Source: Purshia tridentata (Eukaryota > Streptophyta > Magnoliopsida > Rosales > Rosaceae). Taken from it: a stretch of DNA of 44,253 nucleotides. Below the pieces are notes generated by a model. It made no database searches. It worked only from the letters and a program-made list of their open reading frames with translations, and had not been told where the DNA came from. The stretch is taken from NCBI GenBank assembly GCA_003254885.1, contig QANT01006945.1, positions 1-44,253 of the forward strand. The letters run 5' to 3'. Shown here piece after piece: positions 1-10,699 of this stretch (positions within the stretch are counted from its first letter, which is position 1; every line of letters starts with the position of its first letter). A program made the position numbers and the translations under genes.

Positions 1-1539
1 TGGGTTTTCTTTTTTTATTTTCTGCCTTTTTTTGTTTTTTTTTTCTGGTTTTTCTTTTGGAATTATATTGTGGTATTTTGTGATAATTGATAGTATTTTC
101 TGATTTTTGTAGTATTTTTTTGATTGAGTTTGTGATAATTATTGTGGTATTTTGTGATATTTATGGAATTTATTGTGGTATTTTGTGATTTTTACTATAA
201 TTGGTGGTATTTTCTGATTTTTTTAATGATACTGTTTTGCAGGATTATGGAGTAATTCGGGCTAAGTTACAGTAAAGAGGGTTATATCTGCGTTGGGGGT
301 GATCTTGGAGAATTCCTTACAGTCAATCTGTTAGTGAATTCTTTAGTATCACACCACGTGTACGTATAATCGTTTTTTACTTTAAGTTAGAATAAAACTT
401 CATCTTTTCGATTACAATTTTTAAGTTTTTAAATTTTTGTTTTGGTCATTTGTAATTTGTGGATTAAGTTGACTTTTTTGATTTAAATTGTTTTTTAATT
501 TTTTGTGTTTTGCATTTGCAGGATCGTAGATATAAATTTGTTTGGTTTTGAGTTACCCTCGAGGTAATTGTTTATTGTGTTACAATTGTAAAATATTTTA
601 TATTTGCAAAATATAATTTAAAGTGTTATTTAAATTAACTTTATTATTTAAATTGTAAAATTGACATTAATTATACAATTTTTTTAGATTTCCTTATAAT
701 TTTGTTCAATTTATTTATTAAATCTAAATATAATAGTTTGGTATTTTAGTTTGATTTGCTTTTATGTATATTTATTCTGTGTAGATATGCACTTCGGCTT
801 CCTTCTCATTGCATTTTTCCTATATATGTAATCTAAAGCAATTCGATTTTTGCTTTGATGAGACTGTATGCGAACGTGTTTACAAAAATTCGACTAACTC
901 GATTCTATGAATCTCGGCTTCCTTCTCAATGCCATGTTGTTTGTGGACGTGTTTACAAACGATTGTTATTTCTATTTTTTTTAGTTTTTGTAAACAATAC
1001 ATTTATTTACAAATTTATTAATATTTTTTTATATAAATTTTTATACAATTTTTTATTTTTATATTTTTTTGGAAATAATTTAAAAATGTACAAATTGTTT
1101 TTTAAAAAAATCATCAACATTTTGGGCGACGAACTAGTTTGTCGCCCCAACTAACTTTGGGAGATGAAATTTTAATTTGTTGCCCGAAGTTGGGGATATT
1201 TTCTTTTAAAAATTGTCCGTGAACTAATTTTTGGGCGATGGTTGGAAGTGTGCGTCGCTCAAAGCTCTTTGGGCGACAAAATTCGTTGTTGCTCGAGGTT
1301 GTTTAGAGTGGCGAGATAACACTTTTGTCGCCCAAAATCAGTTGGAGCAACGAATAGGTCTGTCGCCCAAACATATTGGGGCGACAAAATTCGATATCTG
1401 TCGCCCATAGCCGTTTGAGCTACGAATTCGTAGGTCACCAAAAGCTAAATTCTCCGTCACCCCGTCCGGTTTAGGGCTACGAACTGCAAAATCGGGAGAC
1501 GAACTGATTCCGTCGCCCAAAGTGTTTCCTGTTGTAGTG
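1..1539. mobile_element. CACTA (En/Spm) transposon, terminal part
   Basis: The right end reads TTGTAGTG at 1532-1539, the reverse complement of the CACTACAA terminus of plant CACTA elements. Inside it, 1120-1520 carries many copies in both orientations of a subterminal motif around TTGGGCGACGAA. The interior at 1-520 is T-rich with repeated GTGGTATTTTGTGAT-like phrases and resembles the T-rich stretch at 19109-19300 of the second CACTA element in this window. No transposase is seen in this part, so it may be a non-autonomous copy or simply the end of a longer one. The left end lies outside the window. A 3-bp target duplication cannot be tested. A 99-residue reading frame at 855-1154 is low-complexity Phe/Tyr/Asn-rich and not a credible protein. 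Confidence 0.8.
1120..1531. repeat. CACTA subterminal repeats (GGGCGACGAA motif)
   Basis: About a dozen direct and inverted, partly diverged copies of TTGGGCGACGAA / TTCGTCGCCCAA lie in the last ~400 bp before the terminus. In CACTA elements such arrays are the binding sites of the element's TNPA-like protein. The same motif recurs at 18480-18810, so the two elements belong to one family. Confidence 0.8.
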
Positions 1540-2402
1540 TGCTATCACAGAATAGTAAATCTCCAAAACTATATAATTCTTTCGAAAATAAAAGTCCAAC
1601 TCACAATCTTTTTAACTCAAATCCAAACTCAATATAATTCAAAAAAAAAAAAAACAAAACTGTTTTTAATCATAAAAGATATAAAACATTCAAAAACAAA
1701 AGTCAGTCCACTCATTAAATAATCATCTATACCCAACCTTTCTAGAATATGTTTCTATAACACAATCCTTCACTTTTTTGCCACTAGAAATAGCCAATTG
1801 GTGGAGCTCCATCGACCTTAATCATTGTTTGTCTAAGGCTTGATTTGGTACCGAAAAAGTGTCAGTTCAGGCTCCAAATTGCTATTCAACTTCTCCAACG
1901 GCTTTTGTTCCACCTGGGTCGACCTCAAAAGGTGATAGGAAATGGTTGGAAAAGAGGCAAATCTATTAGAGGTCGCGAGCTTATTTTCATCACACTGCCT
2001 TGTATAGTGGTTGGATGAAAAAAGCAAGTATACCACTGGATTTAGCTTCTCAAAAGGAAGAAAACCCATGTGGTTGGAGGTCGCATCGTGGCCAGAAATG
2101 GGAGATCATTGACAAGGTGATCGAACTGATTTTGCATCAGTGCATCATCATCGACCTTGGGTCGAGGAAGGAATAGTTTTTGGTCACAAAGGTTCTATGC
2201 CTTGATTAAAAGGACTTAGAGTAGTGCGTAGGTCTTGGGTTTGATGGAGATACTATGGGTGAATATGAATGTGCGGATGATGGGTGAAAAATTGAAATCA
2301 AGTAGGTAACGCTTAACAGCAAAAATAAAAGCATAAATGATGTTCAACTATATTTCTAATAATGAGAGTGTGAATTGTAAAGTGCATCTATATTAACACT
2401 AT
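1540..2402. other. Spacer between CACTA end and gypsy LTR, no gene seen
   Basis: AT-rich DNA with a poly-A run near 1640. The part 2060-2180 shares short phrases (GGAGGTCGC, AGATCATTGACAAGG) with 16633-16710, so it is probably old LTR-derived sequence. A 78-codon minus-strand frame at 1833-2069 matches nothing I recognise. The true left edge of the gypsy 3' LTR probably lies somewhere in 2280-2403 but cannot be fixed, because the other LTR copy is interrupted at this point. Confidence 0.4.
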
Positions 2403-3027
2403 TCCTACAAAGCTATGAAATAAAAGCAATTAAATCTACTTATGCAAGAAATAAACACAAAAAATTAAACTTAAACTGGGGATAAGTAAATCAAAGTTTA
2501 AACTTGCAACAAAAATCAAAAGTAGCCAAAGAACAAAAATACTTCAAAATCTAAATTCTTGAGAGAAACCATATGATTTTCTCAAGAACGAACCAAAAAA
2601 TTGAAAACACCTGACAAAATCATAAAAACAACCTATGAATTTCGAGAATGATAAAGAGGCTTGATGCTCTTGATTTTTTGGTGGTGCTTGAAGGTCTTCT
2701 CTTTGTCCTTGTAGTTGTGTATTTATAGTGAAATATTCTCAGAAATGATTCCTTGATCATGCAAGAGTCATAACTCTTCATTCAAAAATGGCATAATTTT
2801 CCAATGATCACTCCCTCTTATCTCGGCCGCAATCTATGGCTTCCTACCTTTTTGATTTCTTGCCTGATTAGTCTCGTCCTCTTATTTTGTTGGGCCTCAG
2901 CCCGGGTAGCCTTTAATACCATATTTGACGTGAATGTGGGCGTGGTCCTTGCCTGAGTCTTTAATTTAGTGGGCCAAAACTCATTAATCTTTCAATTCCT
3001 TTGCCCAGGCCCATTTGCAAAATCAGG
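2403..3027 (-). repeat. Gypsy 3' LTR (left copy)
   Basis: Aligns along its length with 15548-16196, from TCCTACAAAGC to AAATCAGGC. On the minus strand the LTR would start near TGATTTTGCAAATGGGC, preceded by a purine-rich AGGAAAGCAGGGGG stretch (plus 3036-3050, complement), which fits a polypurine tract. The copies differ by several substitutions and indels, e.g. around 2840-2870, so the insertion is not recent. Confidence 0.75.
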
Positions 3028-3488
3028 CATAAGTATTGCCCCCTGCTTTCCTGAGCCTTAATCATGCGACTGAGTGGTTGGAAAAGCAAATAAGCTTTGT
3101 TCAGCCATTAAATGCATTCTATCACATGATTCAATCCCTTGTTTCCCCCGCCGTCAATTGCACTGGATTCGAGGCAGTTGGTTTCTCATTTCTCGTACTT
3201 GATTTAACATTCATCCCCAAAGAAGGAAAATGTATTTTTGTATTCCCTATTATTAAATCATAAATTCAATTTAATGATTTCAATTTTGAAAAACCTTTAT
3301 GCTTTCCAATGCTACCCTATAAATATCTCTTTCTTCCTTTACCATCTCTTACTTTCCTTCTCTACCTATGAAACCTAAAAAACTTTGCTTTCCTGGAAAA
3401 CAAATCTCGCAACCTCCTTCTTTCACCACTATTTCTTTCTTCCTTTCTTTACTCAAACTCCATATCTAATCCCAATGCCAAATCTGAA

Positions 3489-4137
3489 ATGGCTGCCCCA
3501 TACGTCGAGCAAGTATGCTGATCCTTGCGGACTGCTCAACTGCCAGTGGTGACTCATACAGTTGCCATTGTTGGGGACCACCAAATCTCCCCAGGTCCCC
3601 ATTTTGAAGATTCTCTGCCAACCAACTTTGCGACTATGCTTAAAACCGAAGGTGGAGACAGGTCCTGTTGTGGTTCCAAGACTAGATGGCCGTGCTGGAA
3701 CTCAGTGCAGCCTCAACAGAAGTGGCCAACGGTGACCGATGAATGGGAATGGTGGCTACCGCAGATGGAAGCCCTTTGTGGTGCCCATTGGAAGACAATG
3801 GGCATTTATGATGCCATTATATTGTGCAAAACTGAATTCCCTGTGTTTCTGGAACTCGGTTCGGAATACGATGGATCTAAGATTTGGGTCTATGATGCCT
3901 ACGCTCCTTGACGTATGCGCCATTCTCGGTCTACCAGGGACCGGAGTTGAGGTCATCACCCAACTTCAAAGCCACCCTACCAAAACCAACCTCAAGGACC
4001 GTGTATCAGGCTTACCTAAAAACACTAAGAAAGCAGCCTGTAATTATAGCACTCTGGCTAAGATGTTCGGCCATCGTGATACTATGGCTGAGCTTGAATT
4101 TGGCCTAAGGCAACCCTTGCTAGAGTATGAATCCTAG
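3489..4137 (+). pseudogene. Plant mobile domain (PMD) protein remnant, N-terminal half
   Basis: Reading from ATG at 3489 the frame meets a stop at 3519, continues to 3911, and the homologous reading then shifts frame near 3895. Recognisable PMD phrases are the Trp-rich WEWWLPQ region, the YDAIILCKTEF segment and, in the shifted frame, LLDVCAILGLP, the hallmark hydrophobic stretch of the aminotransferase-like PMD family. It is encoded antisense to the surrounding gypsy element and downstream of its integrase. PMD genes are known to be carried by plant gypsy and MULE elements. Upstream 3300-3480 is C/T-rich with a TATAAATA (3318-3325) that could be an old promoter. Function is unknown; this copy is broken. 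Confidence 0.6.
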
Positions 4138-4199
4138 CATTCCTTTTTGGCTTTTCCTATTTTCGCTTCAGGTGTATTTTTCTTAATGTCAGTCAATCC

Positions 4200-4860
4200 C
4201 TAGGCTTCCTATCCACCAGATCCTCGACCATGCTCTCACTACGGACGAGGTCCATTCTCACACGGTCGATGACTATATCTTTTTCTTTTTTGAGTAAGTC
4301 GACAGTGAAGAAGACCAATTCCACCCTTGTGTCTTTACGTCCATTTCTTCTTTCCTAGTCCTAGACATTTCCCTGGGTTTCTCTACTCCCGAGATCCACC
4401 ATGACAAACTTAGGGAGTTGTGGACTTCTTTCTTCGTCATCTATGACTTGCACTAAGGGGTATTGGCCACAGGCAATTATAAGGCCAAGGTTGAAGTTTA
4501 GCACCCAAGCTTTGTTGCCCACCAATTTGGCTTCACTCAAGCATGCGTGGCCCCTCACTGTACTTCTATCAATAACATCAGTTCTTGGAGGTGCCATTTC
4601 AAGCAATATGCCTCGTGTTATGCTGGATCCCTTAATTTCAACACCAGCAGGGATGCCATGGCTTTGGTTACTCGATTGATCGCGGCTGATGCGACCGAGG
4701 CCTTGCACACCTAGTGGGCAGCACTTATTGGTCACCAATTCGAGGACCCAACTCTGATTGCTGCCCTAAAGTCACTAGGAGGTCTTCACATCACCTTGGC
4801 CACACAAGAACTTTGGCAAAGGACGCGGCCGAGGCCAATCAAACCAAGGATGAGCTAAGT
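4200..4860 (+). pseudogene. PMD protein remnant, C-terminal half of the domain
   Basis: In one frame a PMD-like series can be followed: a LRELWTSFFVIYDLH segment, then GVLATGNYKAKVEVYHP and FVAHQFGFTQA, typical of the later part of PMD domains, then a helical LGGLHITLATQELW segment. Two in-frame stops (after YDLH near 4457 and near 4713) break it. Introns are likely between this piece and 4137. Assigned by family resemblance only. Confidence 0.5.
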
Positions 4861-4930
4861 ACACTTAGAAATTTTGATGATTTTATTTTATTTTATTTTT
4901 TTAAAATCAATTAACTTTTTGCATTTCTAG

Positions 4931-6480
4931 CTAAAACTAGTCCTACCAGCCCTGTCCTTTTCCAACCGGACCATCTAGTCCTTCAACTACAGCATCCAAA
5001 CGAAAGGCTACAATTATGAGCCCAAGAAAAAAGAAGAAAAGGGCAGTTAGAACCAAGGAAGTAGGCCCAACCGAGGTCGTGACTTTGGAGAAAGTGGTTC
5101 AAAGGCAACTGTTGGCTTAGAAAATTTTCCTTCACCAATTACTATCCCCACTCCTCAACCTTCTCCCATCCTACCTCCTTCTATATCTGCTTCCACCACT
5201 CCAATTACCAAACCACCAGCTACCTCGGCCACCCCAGTCGTGGTTATTACATTAACGCGAGCTACTTCGATCGAAATAATTACCCCTCAGTCTCTTGGTT
5301 CAATGGTTGAGGATGCTCTTCCTCTCTCTTCTGCACCACCCACCTTTTCCAACTTGGTCTCAACTTCTTCGGCCGTTATTCATGTTTCTGATGACATGGC
5401 CGAAGAGGAAGAAGAAAATGAAGAAGGGGAGAATGAGGAAGAGGAAGAGAATGCAGAAGAAGAAAGAAAAGAGGACCACGAGGCCGACCAATCTGAAGCT
5501 GAAGAAAGTGATTCAATAAGTTCAAGCAAAGCTCTTCTATTTTTATTCTTAAGTACATAAATTCTAACTTTTGAATCTTGATTTTCATAGACAGGATGTG
5601 TTAACTCCTATAAAGTCCACGGCCGCAGCCTCGAGTAGCAAGATTGCCCTGCCACTGCCAATCTCTGCCGAGGAACCAACCCTCGACCATGTTGGTGACC
5701 TTTGAGGTTCATGAGACTTTTGATAGTGAGGATGTAAGTTTCATTTTATTATGCATTTGGTCTTTGATTTGATGAATCTTGTCTTACTTCATACTTGCTT
5801 CTCTTTTTATTTGCAGGAATACCTTTTGGATGCTGCTTGTGTGAACGAGCTTCGGTCGCACGTCATGGATGATCTTTCTTCTAAGATGGATTCTTCGACC
5901 GAAGTTTGGTCCATTCTGAGAGAAGTTAGGGAAATGCTCTCAATGAACTTCAGCTTCCTCCAGGATAATGAAGTCTTTGAGAGTTTTGTTCTTAACCTGA
6001 AGGTCCTTTTGAGAGCAGATATCTTCTCGGTCGAAGAAGTGGTTGAGATTAGAGCTAAGCAGGTTGATGTTGAGGCACTCATAGGGCCATACAACCAAGC
6101 TTTGGTTGCCTTGAATGAAGGTTCTGCGGTCGAGCGCTAATTTGGAGTAATCGCCTCTACCGTTTGAACGACCATCCAAGGCCAGGAAATCAAACTAGGC
6201 AAAGTGCAATCAGAGATTGCTCATTTTTAGGAGGAGACAAAGTGGATACAAGATGAAGTTGCACGCCTGCAGGCTCGACTCCCCCAACTCTGCAATCGTG
6301 AGGTTGACCTTGAACATACTTTACAAAGAGCCTACCGCAATTGGCAAGCGGCTATCAAGAAGTACTTCAATCTTTGGCCAACCTGCAAGAAATTTCGACA
6401 AGAGAAATTCAGCCTGCAATGGGAGATGGCCAAGGGTGATTTAGCTTGGAATGACCTTGGTGCTCTTGTGAGCCAAAAAT
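4931..6480 (+). pseudogene. Tail of the antisense PMD gene: basic, acidic and coiled-coil segments
   Basis: After the PMD remnant the same strand shows a basic nuclear-localisation-like cluster (PRKKKKR, from ATG at 5016), a Pro/Ser/Thr-rich linker, a strongly acidic run of Glu repeats at 5395-5520, and helical segments at 5818-6140 (EYLLDAACVNELRSHVMDDL and onward) and 6200-6460 with charged coiled-coil character. Likely exon borders are AG before GAATACC (5818) and a donor near 5517-5560. This matches the layout of PMD proteins carried by plant retroelements (PMD, then acidic linker, then coiled coil). Frame breaks occur near 6140. Exon structure is inferred, not proven. Confidence 0.45.
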
Positions 6481-6609
6481 TGTACTAGAATTTTATTTTA
6501 TTTTGCCTCGGCCTCAAATGGCCTAGATTTCCTTTTTTGGCCAGTCTTGTCTTAACCAAGGTATAATTTTAATCCTTAAATGAAATGAAATGAAACATCT
6601 TTTGACTAC

Positions 6610-7800
6610 TCTTCCATTTCCCATGCTGTAGGATAAAATTTCTTTAAGTAAATGCCATTTATGGGCTTTCCATGCACTTCTTCATATTGGTATCTAGACA
6701 CATAGGCACCTTTTCCTAACGCTTTCGGCACAATGAATGGACCCTCCCAAGCAAGTGACTATGTCCCAAACCTTGGGTCTTTCTTTCCAATCGGCCGCAC
6801 GGTCCTCCAAACTAACTGACCTTCATAAAAGCTTTGAAACTTTGTCTTTTTATCATATGATTGGGCTATGGCCCTTTTCTAAATTTCCATTCTATTAAGA
6901 GCATCCAACCTCTCTTGGTCTAAACCTTCCAACTCTTAATACATAGCCTAGGCATATTCATCTGGAGTTAGGGTTTCTTGGGCCAAAACTCTTAACAACC
7001 GTACGCTCATTTCCACCGAAATGACTACATCATGGTTGTACGTCAGAGCGAATGGGATCGTCAAAGTGGCCGTCTTACATGCCCTAAAAGCCCAAAGTGT
7101 ATTAGCCAATTGATTATGCCAATCCTTTGGTATCTCATGCACCATTTTAGCCAATATTCCCTTGATAAACTTATTGCTGGCTACAGCTTGGCCATTACAT
7201 TGTAAGTAATAAGGGGAAGAAGCCGTTAACTTAATCCCAAATTCACCAACATACTCTTGTATTTCATTGGCCATAAAAATCAAAGCTTGGTCAAATGTGA
7301 TTGTCTTAGGGACCTCAAACTATTATATGATGTTTTCCTTAATAAATTTAATCACATCCATAGAAGTCATGGTCTTATAAGCTTTTGCCTCAACACATTC
7401 GGTAAAATAATCAGTGGGGCCAGTTTATAAGCCTGCCCATTTGAGGAAGATGGATGAATCTTCCCAATCATGTCCATACCCCAACCCCCAAAATGGCCAA
7501 GGTTTAATGATTAGATTCAAAGGTACAACCGAGACCCTTTGGATTGGACCGTGAAGTTGATATGTTACACATCCTTTTGCATAATCTATGCAATTCTTAA
7601 GAATGGTCAGCCAATAGTAACCATGCCTTTGTAATAACCATTTGGTTTTCTTACTGAACTAGTGAGCCCCAAAATTCCTTCATGGCTCGAAATGCTTCGG
7701 CTTTGCCCAAACAATGAAGTAAAAGGTCATCAGACCCTTTTCGATATAAGTTATCTTAGTAAATGACATAATTTCGAGCGTGATATTTAACCTTTCGGTC
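6610..7800 (-). pseudogene. Gypsy integrase remnant
   Basis: In minus-strand order: an H2C2-like N-terminal zinc region (about 7800-7680, RNYVIY...DNLYRKGSDDLLL), the catalytic core with YKTMTSMDVIKFIKENII and TITFDQA, the FGIKLTASSPYYLQCNGQA segment that carries the last part of the DDE core (E is replaced by V in NGQAVASN), and a C-terminal part (DLVW-like ... GPFIVPKALGKGAY ... INGIYLKKFYP) ending near 6610. Frameshifts and stops separate the pieces. The longest clean stretch is 6948-7283. The missing catalytic Glu and the stops make it inactive. Confidence 0.8.
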
Positions 7801-8026
7801 ATACTTACCACTTGGTTCACGGAGGTATTTGATAATTACGGATCTCCAATCATTTTCTACAACCTCTAAATCCAAGATTTCAAGAGGAATTCCTCTATCC
7901 ATTATGGCTAGTAGACTCCTTCTCTCGATCTAGATGATCCGTTGAGGTTCTCCTTCCTTAATTCCCACGCTAGAAGCTACTTAGGCCATCTCATTGGCCT
8001 CGGCATTTCTTTTCCTTGGCCGATAT

Positions 8027-8257
8027 TTAAAGGTTATGGGTCAAATTTATCCATATATTGCTTGGCCAGCCGTTTGTAAGCCAACAAACCAGGATTAGAA
8101 CATTTGAACACCCGGCCACTTGATTTATCACCAACATGGAATCGCCTGTTATCAATGCTCTCTTAGCCCTAAGATTGAGCAATATCTCAAGGCCAATGAT
8201 CAAAGCCTCGTACTCGACCAAAGGCAAACTGAAACTTCTGTTTCTCAGGAGTTTCAA
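8027..8257 (-). pseudogene. Second (archaeal-type) RNase H remnant of Tat-lineage gypsy
   Basis: The segment EYEALIIGLEILLNLRAKRA followed by LITGDSMLVINQVAG is the second half of an RNase H fold, with catalytic Glu in YEAL and Asp in GDS. It lies between the RT-linked RNase H (8558-8800) and integrase, the arrangement that defines Tat/Ogre elements. It is truncated by frameshifts on both sides. Confidence 0.75.
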
Positions 8258-8557
8258 TTACTATGCTAACTCTGACCGATTCCTAGGTCCTTGACCCATC
8301 GAAGTTCATGGTCTAGAAATTGTTATGCATGGTCTGAGCATACAATATCTCAATTTCTACCTCTTTGACATCCTCAATGAGAGTAGAAGGGTGATGGGCC
8401 AAGAAAATAGCTAAGGCTTGACCTTTTACGGAATTCTAAGGGACATACTAAAAGTAAATTCTGATAATGCCGTAGTCCATTTTCCTATTCGGCCATATAT
8501 GATAGCCTGAGTAAGCATGTATTTGATTAAATCGGTCTTGGATATAATTTGAACTAC

Positions 8558-10042
8558 CTATGGCAACATGTAGTGTATTAAAGTGGCCGCCATGCAATAT
8601 AAAGTTAAGCACAATTTCTCAATGGTCATGTACCTTTCTTCTAGCTCGATCAGAATTCGACTAAGATAATTCATGGCCTGCTCTTTCTCGAACTCATTGT
8701 CTTGGGCTAGAAAACTCCCAATGGACTTCTGGGCCATTGAAATATATAATTTCAATGGCCTTCCTCTTTTTGGTGAAGTCAAGACTGGGGGTGTCACCAA
8801 GTAATGCTTTATTAATTCAAAGGCCTCTTGGTGTTATGAAATCTTCTTCCCTTTTTAATCTCAATAAAGTGGAAAAAGATTGTACCTTTCCGGCTGAGTT
8901 GGATATAAATATTCTTAAAAAATTTACCCGCCGAGTAAACATTGCAATTCCTTCTTAGTCTGTGGAGGTGGGGCTTCGATTATATCTTTGGCTTTGTTCT
9001 TATCTATCTCAATCCTTCGCTGATGTAGTAGAAACCTGAAAATGTTTCTGGCCAAGACCCCAAAAGCACACTTCAAAGGATTTATCTTCAAATTATAAAA
9101 TCTCATCCTTTCGAAGGTTGCCATTAAGTCAACCAGATGTGTTTCCCTTTTCTTTGATTTTACTACATCATCCACATAGACCTCCACGTTTTTACCAATT
9201 TATGGAAAATCAAGTTCACTGCCTATTGATATGTTGCACCAGCATTCTTTAGGCCGAAGGGCATGACCACCCATTCATACGAGCCAAATGCCCCAAGGCA
9301 CCAAAAGGCAATTTTATGGGTGTCTTCTTCGGCAATGAAAATATGGTTATACCTAGCATGACCGTCCATGAAAGATAAGAATTCATGTTTGGCCGCTCCA
9401 TCAACTAGGAGGTCGGCCACCGGCATTGGATACTCATCTTTAGGAGTTGCTAAATTTAAATTACAAAAATCAATGCAAACCCTAAGTTTTCCATTTTTTT
9501 AATAAGGGTACAATATTGGACAGCCATTCTTCATAACGGGCCGTCCTTATGAATTTGGCCTTTGAAAGGCGCACAATTTCATCTTTTATTCTTAACTGCA
9601 CCTCGGTAGAAAACCTCTGAGGTGGTTGTCTATGAGTTTTACAATGTTCTACTAGTGTTCGGTCTAAACCAGGCAAAGTCCATGCAAAGCAATCCTTGAA
9701 CTCTCGGAGCAGCTCTTCTAACTCCTTCTGTATGGTTGGTGCAATTAACTTGCTAATGAAAACTGGTTGCGCGCTTTCAGCCGTTCCTAGGTTGATCTCT
9801 TCGAGGGGATCCTGAACCTCTGCTTTATTATCTTCTAGTTTGGTCGGTGCAGGCCGAAGATGCTCAATTTTAAGTTCCTCAGTTGGTTTGCCTTCTGAAA
9901 GGAACTCCATAAAATCCACGACCGAGCTTTTATGCAAAGCCTTCTCGCTTTGGTAGGCCAACAATCTTTGAATTAAAAATGAGACTGCGGCTTTTGAATT
10001 AAAAATGAGACTGCGGCCGCCTTCTTTTTCTAAATTGATCAC
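8558..10042 (-). pseudogene. Gypsy reverse transcriptase and RNase H remnant
   Basis: Three frame-separated pieces are read right to left. 10042-9482 holds the pre-RT region with FKDCFAWTLPGLDRTLVEH and the first RT motif. 9426-9223 holds VADLLVDGAAKHEFLSFMDG and the PFGLKNAGATYQ motif. 9187-8924 holds the catalytic box as VYVDDVV (family YVDD) and the connection. 8800-8558 holds the RNase H start (GRPLKLYISMAQKSIGSFLAQ). All core RT motifs are recognisable, but frameshifts near 9210, 9450 and 8880 break the frame. Sequence character agrees with Tat-type polymerases. Confidence 0.85.
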
Positions 10043-10284
10043 TATCCATTGGATAGTTCGTCAAAGAACTGCTCCAGGCCCATGATTGAGGGTCGTCATT
10101 CCTCTTCTATTGCCACTAAGGTTAGCATTCGGTCGGCTGAGATGACAATCATTTGTAGATTTTCTCCTAACCTTCTGAACCCTAGATCTTCATAATCATC
10201 CTGGTAAAGTTTCACTCCAATGGCAGTATTTCTTACCATGACTTGTCAATCTTCTACCTGGACCGTCTCGATTTGGTCCCCATG

Positions 10285-10479
10285 TTATATAACAAGGCAT
10301 TGATGCATAATGGAAAGAAGGCAATAATTCTGGTGGATCCAATGTAGGCCAAGGAGCATATTATAGTTCACTGAGGTATCATAAATGAAGAATCCGGCCA
10401 TATTCTTTTGACTACCGACTTCGATTTCCAAGGTAAGGATACCTTTGGACTTTGACTTGCCCCCCAAGTAATCGGTCAA
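10285..10479 (-). pseudogene. Gypsy aspartic protease remnant
   Basis: A 64-residue stretch contains TLEIEVGSQKNMAGFFIYDT and NYNMLLGLHWIHQNYCLLS, which correspond to the C-terminal half of plant gypsy retropepsins (family NALLGRDWIH-like). The DTG/DSG active-site half would lie at about 10480-10700, where the frame is disrupted (a GGPAVNIL-like phrase is readable at ~10545-10565 on the minus strand). Confidence 0.65.
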
Positions 10480-10699
10480 GACTACCTAAGTTGGCTGCAG
10501 TTCACTATTATCCCTACCAAGCTTCTTCATGGTGGCAAATGGTAGGATGTTGACCGCGGGCCCTCCATCTGTTAACAAGAAAACCATCAACATGGGCCAT
10601 GATGTACAAAGGGTTTAAATGAGCAGTCATTACCTTGGTTGGCTTCAGGAAGCATGACTCAAGTATGGTTTCTTTCTCATCTCCAAAATGGAATATTGG

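Noticed and set aside
1833..2069. 78-codon minus-strand frame as a possible host gene
   Set aside because: No family recognised, and the neighbouring sequence shares phrases with LTR fragments at 16633-16710, so it is probably repeat-derived.
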